The position numbers and the translations under genes were made by a program. Source: G963677325 sp963677325 (lineage in GTDB: Bacteria; Bacteroidota; Bacteroidia; Bacteroidales; Prolixibacteraceae). From it: a stretch of 64,000 nt of DNA. A model generated the notes under the pieces. The model made no database searches. It was not told where the DNA came from and was given only the letters and a program-made list of their open reading frames with translations. Positions 36,678-44,283 of this stretch are shown piece by piece (the stretch's first letter is position 1; every line of letters starts with the position of its first letter). The DNA lies in contig CAXXGM010000007.1 in NCBI GenBank assembly GCA_963677325.2, positions 186,001-250,000 of the forward strand, given 5' to 3'.

Positions 36678-37685
36678 TTATTTCGGTTTAGTGTTATATG
36701 TTTTTTTTGAATTGAAAAATTCTTTTACTATTGGATCTTTTTTGAATATTTCTCCCTGATCATTACCTTTCCCGCGAATAAAACTAAGCGCATTTCTTGT
36801 TGCATTATCCAATTGAACAAGATCTTCCTGCTCTGAAGAAATTACTACTGATGGAATTCTTATATATTGGATCTTTACATCGTTTAACTCTTTGATTTTA
36901 TCCATAAAATAATTAGTAAAAAAACTTTGAGCAGTATTGAATGTGTCAAATAAATCGGATCGCCATTTCACAAAAGACCGATATCTATTGAGACCTGTTT
37001 CCTTTCCACTAGAAAGTGTCAAACAACTAATCGACATTAATTTAATATTATCATATTCTTTCCCCTTCCCTACAAAATAGCTTAAGGCTTCAATTAACCC
37101 AACCAGAGTAGGATTATTTGCCCATACGCCACCATCAACATATTGTTTTCTGTCAAAATAATCTATTTCACATAGAGGGAAATAAGTTGGAGCAGCAGAT
37201 GTCGCCAAAGCAACATCCACATAATAGGCTTTGTTATCTCTATCAAGCTCATGCTCTTTATGATCAAATTTAAAAACCCTAGGTTGTGCATCAGTATAAC
37301 TATATGATGGAATACAAAGAAGATTATTACTTTCTTCTATTTTCCTTTCTTCAAAAATTTCTTTCAGAGCCTTCTTTATTTCTTTGTCAGTAAATTTTCC
37401 TCCCCATAAAATTTGTTTAAAAAATCCTCGAATTGGACGATTTGGAAATATTAATTTACCTTTGGTCATATAAAATTCAGATATTGTTTTGGCTGGAATT
37501 TTAAGAGAAAGCGCTAAGGCAATTAATCCTCCCGTTGAGGTGCCACATATTAAATCAAAATGATCAGAAATATGACAATTAAACTTTTCTTCAAAATGTT
37601 CGAGTATTGTTGATGGATATAACCCTTTTATTCCTCCTCCATCAATCGACAATATTTTAAATGTCTTTTTATCTGTATATTCCAT
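36678..37685 (-). CDS. capV: CBASS effector CapV (patatin-like phospholipase)
   Basis: 335 residues. Patatin fold: FKILSIDGGGIKGLYPS (oxyanion loop, 16-21), CGTSTGG with nucleophile Ser50, and VDGGVWANNP with catalytic Asp184. In CBASS the cyclic nucleotide activates CapV, which degrades membrane lipids and kills the infected cell. It is the first gene of the four-gene operon; upstream (37686-37810) is AT-rich but no consensus promoter was recognised. Confidence 0.93.
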   Translation of the reverse strand: MEYTDKKTFKILSIDGGGIKGLYPSTILEHFEEKFNCHISDHFDLICGTSTGGLIALALSLKIPAKTISEFYMTKGKLIFPNRPIRGFFKQILWGGKFTDKEIKKALKEIFEERKIEESNNLLCIPSYSYTDAQPRVFKFDHKEHELDRDNKAYYVDVALATSAAPTYFPLCEIDYFDRKQYVDGGVWANNPTLVGLIEALSYFVGKGKEYDNIKLMSISCLTLSSGKETGLNRYRSFVKWRSDLFDTFNTAQSFFTNYFMDKIKELNDVKIQYIRIPSVVISSEQEDLVQLDNATRNALSFIRGKGNDQGEIFKKDPIVKEFFNSKKTYNTKPK

Positions 37686-37810
37686 TGCCTGTCGAATTTA
37701 TTAATTGCATTTACTCTCGCTCCTCCAGGCTTGTTCCCCAAATTGTCAAAACTGCTAGTGCGAAATAGTGTTCCGAACCTATTAGCCATTGATTTTTAAT
37801 CCCTATTTCA

Positions 37811-37966
37811 TCAATTTCTTTCATTATACAATCTCAAATATTTAATCAGTACTTCTTCTTTGTTTTTATCTGTTTCTTCTTCATACTGAGCTAAAAGCTT
37901 CGGTTTCTGCTCAAGTATTTCTTTTATTGATGTCTCCGTTATCCTGATTATCTTATTGTCCTTTTT
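37811..37966 (-). pseudogene. 3' fragment of a gene related to the secreted protein at 40434-41069
   Basis: Minus strand reads DKKDNKIIRITETSIKEILE, QKPKLLAQYEEETDKNKEEV and LIKYLRLYNERN before a TGA. This aligns codon for codon with the last 52 residues of the protein at 40434-41069 (DKKTNKITRINDQAMRQILA, KPELLNLYEEDANKNGQETL, IRYLKRFNEES). The upstream part is replaced by repeat block A at 37969, so the gene was cut at that junction. Confidence 0.75.
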
Positions 37967-37968
37967 AT

Positions 37969-38223
37969 CCTGCTCTTCAGAATATATAAACTCGCGATCG
38001 CTGGTGCAGTTTTGTAAACTGCACCTTTTAGCTCAGGATCTGCGATCCTGCTTATTTAATCTTAAATCTCGTTTCCATCTTTGTCAACCAAACTTTGTCT
38101 TCATCATTAACAGCTATTTCATTAAGTAAAGCAAAAATGGATTCAAGGTAAATTTTCTTAAAATGTTTGTTGCCAGGATATGATAAAATAGTTCTTAACC
38201 CATTTCCCGTTGCCTCAAATGAT
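37969..38223. repeat. Repeat block A-f right of CBASS operon
   Basis: Matches 21786-22041 along its whole length in the same orientation, including the palindromes of part A and the decayed coding fragment f. Confidence 0.88.
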
Positions 38224-38226
38224 CGC
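38052..38226 (-). pseudogene. 3' fragment of an unknown gene (copy 2)
   Basis: Reads SFEATGNGLRTILSYPGNKH, FKKIYLESIFALLNEIAVND then EDKVWLTKMETRFKIK and stop; same fragment as 21869-22041. Differences are single substitutions and the frame is kept, suggesting the two were copied from a once-functional sequence. Confidence 0.55.
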
Positions 38227-38240
38227 TTCGGTAAGGAGAA

Positions 38241-38470
38241 GTTTTTTCATCGTTAAAATCCCAGATCAGTTAGAACATCCAAATGTAATTAATTATGTTT
38301 TTACTATGATTAATTAATGTATATTTATTTTTTGTGACATTATTTTTTCACAAACCAACGGCCTGAAATGCTAAATGGCTGCCGGATTATTTTATTGAAG
38401 TCCGGCGGCACATCACGAGCCTGTACCCGTCAAACCGAACAGGCCCGATTACTTTTTAAAACCGGATCCT
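38241..38470 (+). repeat. Repeat block B, copy 2 (230 bp)
   Basis: Near-identical to 24729-24958, same length and orientation. Here it lies directly after block A-f, whereas in the other locus the HEPN-STAND gene separates the two. Confidence 0.9.
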
Positions 38471-38560
38471 ATATGCAAAAAAATCCTTTTGTAGCTGAAA
38501 TTTTACATCCCAAAATACAGGTGCAAATTATTTTAATCAGGTATATAGGCTGATCGGGGC

Positions 38561-38589
38561 GTAGAGACAAGGCACTGCCTTGTCTCTAC
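38561..38589. repeat. REP palindrome, GACAAGGCA family
   Basis: Arms GTAGAGACAAGGCA / TGCCTTGTCTCTAC around a central C. The TAG stop codon of the transposase gene (38586-38588) is part of this palindrome. Confidence 0.92.
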
Positions 38590-39422
38590 GAACAAAAATA
38601 TTTATCCTTCCCCCAATTGGCAATATTCGTATCAATGTATTGGCGGATTCGGTCAAATGATTCGTCGGTTCTGATGATATGGTCATAAAAGCGGGGTTGC
38701 CAGTCAAACGGATGATTTATTCGGCGTGATTCATAGGTAACGCGGCCTTTGTACCAACGGATGACCGTTGACAGATTTTCGTGCAGCATCGGATTATGGG
38801 TACCGGTAACGCCGCCCCCTGTAGAGACGCGATTTATCGCGTCTCTGACAACATCATCGGCACCCATTGGTTTGGTGACGCGATTTATCGCGTCTTCAAT
38901 ATTATCATTCATGGATGTTGTAACGGAGACGCGATAAATTGCATTTCCAGCATTGTCGTTTGTGTCTGTCGGAATAGAGACGCGATAAATCGCATTTTCA
39001 GCATTGTCGTTTGTGTCTGTTGGAATAGAGACGCGATAAATTGCATTTTTAGCATTGTCGTTTGTGTCTGTTGGAATAGAGACGCGATAAATCGCGTCTC
39101 TACAGGGGGGTGCTAAATTCCAATCCGCATTATATCGTTCATCATCCCATTTATTGATCAATAAAATTCCGTGGATATGATTAGGCATTACAACAAAAGC
39201 ATCCAGATCAATAAACTTAAAATGCTGAGGGATTTCGCACCAGTATTTCTTTGCCAGCAAACCTGTTTCCGATAAGTACATCACACCATCGGTTATTTTA
39301 CCAAACCTGTGTTCGTGTCCGGCCGTACACAGGGTTATAAAATAGATGGCATTCCATCCATAATCCCAATTCTGCAAGCGTGTTGAGGGTATACGGTATC
39401 TTTCCTGAAATCTTTCAGACAT
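38586..39422 (-). CDS. REP-associated tyrosine transposase (RAYT) with internal 17-residue repeats
   Basis: 278 residues. N-terminal Y1 transposase half: NWDYGWNAIYFITLCTAGHE and FVVMPNHIHGILL with the metal-binding HxH (His82, His84). The C-terminal half resumes with NLSTVIRWYKGRVTYESRR, then FDWQPRFYDHIIRTDESFDR and IRQYIDTNIANWGKDKYF, where a catalytic Tyr is expected. Between them, residues 109-210 are six tandem 17-residue units (DAIYRVSIPTDTNDNAK type) absent from normal members of about 180-190 residues. REP palindromes flank the gene on both sides and the stop codon lies in one. Confidence 0.9.
   Translation of the reverse strand: MSERFQERYRIPSTRLQNWDYGWNAIYFITLCTAGHEHRFGKITDGVMYLSETGLLAKKYWCEIPQHFKFIDLDAFVVMPNHIHGILLINKWDDERYNADWNLAPPCRDAIYRVSIPTDTNDNAKNAIYRVSIPTDTNDNAENAIYRVSIPTDTNDNAGNAIYRVSVTTSMNDNIEDAINRVTKPMGADDVVRDAINRVSTGGGVTGTHNPMLHENLSTVIRWYKGRVTYESRRINHPFDWQPRFYDHIIRTDESFDRIRQYIDTNIANWGKDKYFCS
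38793..39102. repeat. REP-derived 51-bp tandem array inside the transposase gene
   Basis: Six in-frame 51-bp units. Each begins with GAGACGCGATAAAT or a variant, which is half of the REP palindrome TAGAGACGCGAT-AA-ATCGCGTCTCTA. Complete palindromes are present at both ends: 39077-39102, 38877-38894 and 38823-38846. The three units nearest 39100 are almost identical, those nearer 38800 have diverged. Confidence 0.9.
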
Positions 39423-39565
39423 GGGGCCGGTTTGTTCTGAAGGATGATGAAAGTTACGAATAATGTTGATTGTAAAAAACCCTTTTCAATTGAAATTAAT
39501 AAATCTAATGATTTAAGAATCAGGGGTGTCGCTGTTCGCTGTTTCTGCGGGGGCGATGTGTTGAT

Positions 39566-39646
39566 GTAGAGACAAGGCACTGCCTTGTCTCCACCGGGAT
39601 TAACGTATTTGGGAATTGCAGAGACAAGGCACTGCCTTGTCTCTAC
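39566..39646. repeat. Pair of REP palindromes, GACAAGGCA family
   Basis: Copies at 39566-39594 and 39618-39646, each with arms (G)AGACAAGGCA / TGCCTTGTCTC(T). With 38561-38589 they bracket the transposase gene. The second copy ends 6 bases before the end of the DUF6266 gene. Confidence 0.9.
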
Positions 39647-39651
39647 CGATC

Positions 39652-40266
39652 CTACAACCCCAAATACAGGTCCCACGAATATCCATCCTTCTTATAAGCC
39701 CGGAAAAACAGCCAGATTCCCGTGATATTTTCCGGATTCGCGGGCAGAGCAATTAAAGCCCCGCCGCTCTTACGGATGACGCCTGTTGCAACCGGATCCG
39801 TGAAATGATCGGCATATCCTGCCACCATCATCAGCTCGTCATGCGAGTAAGCTGATGATAAGTTTTCATCATTCGTCCAGTGTACCTCTGCTTTTGAAGG
39901 ATCGCTGTCCTGCCGTTTGGCTGTAATTTGCTGCGGGAATGGCAATTCGCCTGCCGAGAAATGCAGTTTTTCAACCGCCGTCAGTTGCCCGTCCAAGGCA
40001 AAGGCCGGAGTATTGGCTTTAAGAAAAAGATTGCGGCCATGACCGTTTTCGGCGGCCAGGTTCCAGATCTGCGGAATCAGGGTATGGCTGTATTTCCCGC
40101 AATACTCGCTGATCGCTTTAAATCGCTGGCGATGCAGGAGCTGTCTCTCGCTCCAGGAGTTCTTACTCCTTTGAGGGGCAGATTTTACTACCTCAATGCC
40201 TTTCCACTCGGAGTAAACCACACGGCCTACCCTGCCTTTCAATAATCCTTCTTTTATCCGGGCCAT
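39652..40266 (-). CDS. DUF6266 family protein
   Basis: 204 residues, full length. Starts MARIKEGLLKGRVGRVVYSE, then the family motif RSKNSWSERQLLHRQRFKAI and NLFLKANTPAFALDGQ, a variable central beta region and a C-terminal FFRAYKKDGYSWDLYLGL. DUF6266 is found in Bacteroidota as multiple paralogues of unknown function; a truncated paralogue lies at 14693-14992. The six-copy 11-bp iteron upstream suggests tight control. Confidence 0.85.
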   Translation of the reverse strand: MARIKEGLLKGRVGRVVYSEWKGIEVVKSAPQRSKNSWSERQLLHRQRFKAISEYCGKYSHTLIPQIWNLAAENGHGRNLFLKANTPAFALDGQLTAVEKLHFSAGELPFPQQITAKRQDSDPSKAEVHWTNDENLSSAYSHDELMMVAGYADHFTDPVATGVIRKSGGALIALPANPENITGIWLFFRAYKKDGYSWDLYLGL

Positions 40267-40305
40267 ATCATCATCGGTTTAATTGAACATTGTTTATACA
40301 TTCAT

Positions 40306-40371
40306 TGTACAATTACTGTACCAAAATTGTACAGTGAGTGTACAGACAGTGTACAGTAAGTGTACAGACAA
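40306..40371. promoter_or_regulatory. Six 11-bp iterons (TGTACA-N5) upstream of DUF6266 gene
   Basis: TGTACA (TGTACC in the second) recurs at 40306, 40317, 40328, 40339, 40350 and 40361, exactly every 11 bases, one helical turn. TGTACA is itself palindromic. Units four and six share TGTACAGACA, units three and five TGTACAGT. The array lies 40-105 bases upstream of the DUF6266 start, a suitable place for a protein that binds cooperatively on one DNA face. Confidence 0.85.
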
Positions 40372-40433
40372 TAGGGTTTTGGCCGTATTCATTTAACAGG
40401 AAATGCCAATCCCGGAATGGGAATGAATGGAGG

Positions 40434-41069
40434 TCAGCTTTCTTCGTTAAACCTTTTTAAATACCTAATCAATGTTTCCTGGCCATTCTTGTTTGCATCT
40501 TCTTCATAGAGGTTTAAAAGCTCCGGTTTCGGGGCTAGTATTTGTCTCATGGCCTGGTCGTTGATCCGGGTGATCTTATTGGTCTTTTTATCGATGGCAT
40601 AGACAAATCTTATCAAATCAAGCTGCACACCGGCAAGAGCCCCCACGGTGGCTCCAAATACAGCGGCTGACTGCATTTGTTCCTTGTACTCTTTGGGATT
40701 AGACGAAATTCCGGCTTTAATAACCAGTAAATCACCGTCGCTGATCACTTTGGCATACCCGGGCTGGACTTTATAGGGCAGACAGTTCAGGTATAAGGTG
40801 TCCCCGGTGGACCAGGCCAAAATTTCTTTTCTTAAAACACTTCTCTTGATGGATTTATCTTCGGTAACCAGTTTGTAATCATTCCCTCCGGCTATTGCGA
40901 TATCACTCCTGGTCCTTTTGGCAATCTGTAAATTCAGCTGCCTGGAGGGAGCCTTGTTGACAAGCTCTTCAAAACTAAGGTAGGCTCCCTCGGGGTATTT
41001 TATTTGCTCCGCCTGGGTGTACCCGGAAAATTGGGAAATAAACATTCCAATCAGGAAAAGGTTTTTCAT
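40434..41069 (-). CDS. Secreted Bacteroidota protein, DUF6563-like
   Basis: 211 residues with a signal peptide (MKNLFLIGMFISQFSGYTQA). Contains YPEGAYLSFEELVNKAPSRQ near the mature N-terminus, AIAGGNDYKLVTEDKSIKRS, and a glycine-rich hydrophobic stretch AAVFGATVGALAGVQLDLIR. Its tail IRYLKRFNEES is duplicated in the fragment at 37811-37966. The DUF6563 name is a tentative match from memory; function unknown. Confidence 0.75.
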   Translation of the reverse strand: MKNLFLIGMFISQFSGYTQAEQIKYPEGAYLSFEELVNKAPSRQLNLQIAKRTRSDIAIAGGNDYKLVTEDKSIKRSVLRKEILAWSTGDTLYLNCLPYKVQPGYAKVISDGDLLVIKAGISSNPKEYKEQMQSAAVFGATVGALAGVQLDLIRFVYAIDKKTNKITRINDQAMRQILAPKPELLNLYEEDANKNGQETLIRYLKRFNEES

Positions 41070-41520
41070 TATTTGTCTGTTGATTTAGTTGGAATCGACA
41101 AACGTAATAAAAATAGCTGTATCCTATTCATTTTTCCTTAAGAATAACCTCGCTATATTATTTTAAGTACTGTCAAGAATATAATGTCGTATTTTCAGGC
41201 TGAAGGAGTTTAGGCTTTAGGCTGAAGGATCATAATATACCCCTTTTCCCTTTGGCCTAAACACCTATAGCCTATAAGCCTTATGCGGCATTAATTTATT
41301 CCAATTACTTATGATGTATAATACCCGGATTGCCTGAAATTAGACGACTTCAAAAGGCGGTGAATAAAGAGTGATTGACCCTTAATGAAGAGATTTTAAT
41401 CATTCCATTGCTGGCTGCAGTGACCGGGACTTATTTAAATCCCAATGCCATCCCTCTGGTCATAGGCTTGGGATGGCGGGGCGTGATACACTTTTGGCTC
41501 TGTCGGTGCATGGAAATTGA
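41070..41520. other. Gene-free stretch
   Basis: Holds phrases of TTTAGGC/GGCTGAAGGA direct repeats near 41198-41235 and an 8-bp inverted repeat GCCATCCC / GGGATGGC at 41447-41477 close to the end of the glp cluster, possibly a weak terminator but without a T-run. A 60-codon plus-strand frame (41375-41557) is probably not real. Confidence 0.5.
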
Positions 41521-41739
41521 TCAGTTTTTTTTGTTGGCCTTGAATTCTCTTAAATAGAGTTTTTCCAGCCATTTTCTTTTTCTTTCCACGATGATCAGAC
41601 TGCCTGCACAGCTTGCGATAAACATGGCTGAGAGGATATACATGTAGAATGAATCCTTAAATCTGACACAAAATGAGATATAAACCGTTAATTGTATGAC
41701 GATGATCGAGGAGGCCAGTGTATTGTGAAAGGCCGGCAT
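41521..41739 (-). CDS. Small membrane protein downstream of glpF
   Basis: About 72 residues from the ATG at 41739 (MPAFHNTLASSIIVIQLTVY). Two hydrophobic segments (about 8-25 and 34-52), then a basic tail ERKRKWLEKLYLREFKANKK. It begins six bases after the glpF stop, so it is probably the last gene of that operon. No family recognised; the longer frame to 41826 would overlap glpF and is unlikely. Confidence 0.6.
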   Translation of the reverse strand: MPAFHNTLASSIIVIQLTVYISFCVRFKDSFYMYILSAMFIASCAGSLIIVERKRKWLEKLYLREFKANKKN

Positions 41740-41744
41740 TAAAA

Positions 41745-42482
41745 TTATCTGAACACCAGATACAATGCAGAGGCAATCGCTGCTCCGGTCATTGGGGCAA
41801 TCACCGGTATCCATGAATAGGCCCAATCACTTTTCCCTTTATTTTTGATAGGAAGGAGGTAATGCATCAGACGGGGAGATAAGTCGCGGGCCGGATTGAT
41901 GGCATAGCCTGTTGTACCGCCGAGCGATAGGCCGATGGCCGTAACCAGAAGTGCAACCGGCAAAGCGCCGACACTACCCAACCCAATTTTAATATCGGGT
42001 AATGCTGTGCTGGCAATGCTCGCCCCCTGGATATAAAAAATGACAAAAATGAGGACAAATGTTCCCAGCATTTCATTGAAGAAATTAGTGGGGAGTTTCC
42101 GGATGGCGGGACCGGTGGCAAAAGTGGCCAATATGCCGGCCTGATCCTGCGTCTCATCATAATGATGCCGGTAACAAAGCCAGACGAGCAATGCCCCTGT
42201 AGCGGCCCCGAGCATCTGAGCAGTGATGAATGTTCCGGCTTTGATCAAAGGAAATTTGCCGGCTAAAGTTAATCCGATCGTAACGGCCGGATTCAAATGT
42301 GCTCCTGAATAGGGACCGGCAATCGTAACTCCCAGGAAAACAGCCAAACCCCATCCCAGTGTTATGACAATCCAACCTCCGTTATTCCCTTTTGTACCTT
42401 TCAGTACAACATTGGCAACTACTCCATCTCCCAACAGGACCAGCACCATGGTCCCGATAAATTCTGCAAAAAATTCACTCAT
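41745..42482 (-). CDS. glpF: Glycerol facilitator (aquaporin family)
   Basis: 245 residues with six membrane helices. The two NPA loops are intact: GAHLNPAVTIGLTLAGKFPL near residue 63 and GYAINPARDLSPRLMHYLLP near residue 198, the second with the Asp-Arg-like selectivity region of glycerol facilitators (NPARD). Passes glycerol across the inner membrane to GlpK, whose gene ends 28 bases upstream. Confidence 0.95.
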   Translation of the reverse strand: MSEFFAEFIGTMVLVLLGDGVVANVVLKGTKGNNGGWIVITLGWGLAVFLGVTIAGPYSGAHLNPAVTIGLTLAGKFPLIKAGTFITAQMLGAATGALLVWLCYRHHYDETQDQAGILATFATGPAIRKLPTNFFNEMLGTFVLIFVIFYIQGASIASTALPDIKIGLGSVGALPVALLVTAIGLSLGGTTGYAINPARDLSPRLMHYLLPIKNKGKSDWAYSWIPVIAPMTGAAIASALYLVFR

Positions 42483-42509
42483 AACAGTAGTTTATTAGTT
42501 AATTTGGTC

Positions 42510-44003
42510 TTAGTCCTCTTCTTCCCACTTTAATGAACGCGACAGGGCTTTATTCCACCCTTTTAAAAGTTTTTGTACTTTTTCCTGTTTCATACTTTGT
42601 GTGAAACAGCGATCGACTGCCCACTGTTTCCTGATTTCTTCGATGTTTTGCCAGTAACCGGTTGCAAGTCCGGCCAGATAAGCAGCGCCAAGGGCCGTCG
42701 TTTCCATTATGGTAGGACGGTAAACGGGAGCGCCCATCACGTCGGCCTGAAACTGCATCAACAGATTATTTGCCACAGCTCCTCCATCTACTCTCAATTC
42801 TTTGATTGATGAACCCAGATCTGCTTCCATCGATTTCAGTACATCGCAGGTCTGATAGGCAATGCTTTCGAGTGCGGCCCTTGCAATGTGCCCGGAATTG
42901 GAGCCGCGCGTTAATCCGATGATGGTCCCGCGGGCATATTGATCCCAATAGGGAGCTCCTAACCCGGTGAGCGCCGGGACCAGGTATACGCCTCCGTTGT
43001 CGGGAACGCGGCTGGCCAGGTCTTCAACTTCAGCAGATTTCGAAATTAATCCCATTTCGTCCCGCAGCCATTGTACTATTGCCCCTGCCACAAAAATACT
43101 CCCCTCCAGGGCGTAAGTTGTTTTTCCATCGATTTGCCAGGCAATAGTGGTCAGCATGTTGTTATTTGATTTCACGATCTCACAGCCTGTGTTGCACAGC
43201 ATAAAACATCCTGTCCCATAAGTGTTTTTTACACTGCCAATGTCAACGCACATCTGTCCGAAGGCAGCTGCCTGCTGATCGCCGGCAACACCTGCAATCG
43301 GAATCTCAGACCCGAACAATTCTTTGGAAGTGTAGCCATATATTTCGGAGGATGATTTTACTTCAGGCAATACGGATTTGGGTATCCCGAATAACTCAAG
43401 CAATTCCTCGTCCCATGATAGCGTGCGGATATTATAGATCATGGTGCGGCTGGCATTGCTGACGTCGGTAACATGATGTTTCCCGCCTGTCAATTGCCAG
43501 ATCAGCCAACTGTCAATGGTGCCAAACGCGAGTTTCCCGGCTTGAGCTTTCTCCATGGCTCCTTTTACATTGTTCAGAATCCAGCGTATTTTTGTTGCCG
43601 AAAAATAGGAATCGATCACTAACCCGGTTTTGTATTGAATGCTTTCGGCCAAACCATCGGCTTTCAATTGATCGCAATATTTGGATGTTCTACGGTCTTG
43701 CCATACAATAGCATGATAGATTGGCAATCCTGTTTCCCGGTCCCAAAGAACGGTGGTCTCCCGCTGATTGGTAATTCCAATCCCGGCAATCTCCGCTTCG
43801 GGATTTTGCTGAATAACTTCCCGTGCCGTCTTTAACTGCGTATTCCAGATAGCGAATGGATCGTGTTCAACCCACCCCGGTTCCGGATAAATTTGTTCAA
43901 ATTCCTTCTGGCTTGTTGATACAATTTTTCCCTTTTGATCAAATAAAATGGACCGCGAACTTGTAGTTCCCTGGTCAAGAGCCAAAATAAGTTTTTTCGA
44001 CAT
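42510..44003 (-). CDS. glpK: Glycerol kinase
   Basis: About 497 residues from the methionine at 44003 (MSKKLILALDQGTTSSRSIL); the 13-residue extension to 44042 is not in the family. FGGY kinase: ALDQGTTSSRS is the ATP-binding phosphate 1 motif, GITNQRETTVLWDRETG and IAGVAGDQQAAAFGQM follow, and GLGAPYWDQYARGTIIGLTR is the family signature. Phosphorylates glycerol to sn-glycerol 3-phosphate for GlpD. Part of the glp cluster on the minus strand. Confidence 0.97.
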   Translation of the reverse strand: MSKKLILALDQGTTSSRSILFDQKGKIVSTSQKEFEQIYPEPGWVEHDPFAIWNTQLKTAREVIQQNPEAEIAGIGITNQRETTVLWDRETGLPIYHAIVWQDRRTSKYCDQLKADGLAESIQYKTGLVIDSYFSATKIRWILNNVKGAMEKAQAGKLAFGTIDSWLIWQLTGGKHHVTDVSNASRTMIYNIRTLSWDEELLELFGIPKSVLPEVKSSSEIYGYTSKELFGSEIPIAGVAGDQQAAAFGQMCVDIGSVKNTYGTGCFMLCNTGCEIVKSNNNMLTTIAWQIDGKTTYALEGSIFVAGAIVQWLRDEMGLISKSAEVEDLASRVPDNGGVYLVPALTGLGAPYWDQYARGTIIGLTRGSNSGHIARAALESIAYQTCDVLKSMEADLGSSIKELRVDGGAVANNLLMQFQADVMGAPVYRPTIMETTALGAAYLAGLATGYWQNIEEIRKQWAVDRCFTQSMKQEKVQKLLKGWNKALSRSLKWEEED

Positions 44004-44161
44004 AGGTTTCGTTTGATGTTCAGTTAAATCCGGTTTATCCATTTGGTTTATTCGGCTACAATATTCAAAGGTTTTTGCTCATGTTGAAATGACAAATATG
44101 CTTTAAAAATTTTAAAAATTAAAGTCATTGATCACCGGGACATATTTTATTAAATTCTTTA

Positions 44162-44215
44162 ATTTATGGTCATTAATAATCATAGTGCAGTGAAAAACAA
44201 TTAATGACCATAAAT
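44162..44215. promoter_or_regulatory. 15-bp perfect inverted repeat upstream of glpK-glpF
   Basis: ATTTATGGTCATTAA (44162-44176) and TTAATGACCATAAAT (44201-44215), spacer 24 bases, 160-210 bases upstream of glpK. Related half-sites AATGACAA occur on both sides (44087, 44213). Could be an operator pair, perhaps for the DeoR regulator of the cluster; no consensus -7 box was found here. Confidence 0.6.
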
Positions 44216-44283
44216 GACAACATTTGACAAAGAGAAATCCCTATTAGGAAAGTAAACGGATATTCTTATTAAATTATATTCTT

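Noticed and set aside
38368..38553. Plus-strand open frame of about 60 codons
   Set aside because: It lies in repeat block B; the matching copy at 24856 does not keep the frame.
38793..39102. Possible CRISPR array
   Set aside because: The 51-bp units have no unique spacers; they are coding tandem repeats based on a REP palindrome.
38749..39116. Two plus-strand open frames through the transposase gene
   Set aside because: They are the antisense of the 17-residue repeat array and so inherit its periodicity.
40306..40371. Plasmid or phage replication origin
   Set aside because: Iterons are present, but there is no initiator gene, DnaA box cluster or AT-rich unwinding region beside them.
41375..41557. 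Plus-strand open frame with a hydrophobic stretch
   Set aside because: No binding site or homologue; overlaps the 3' end of the small membrane protein gene on the other strand.
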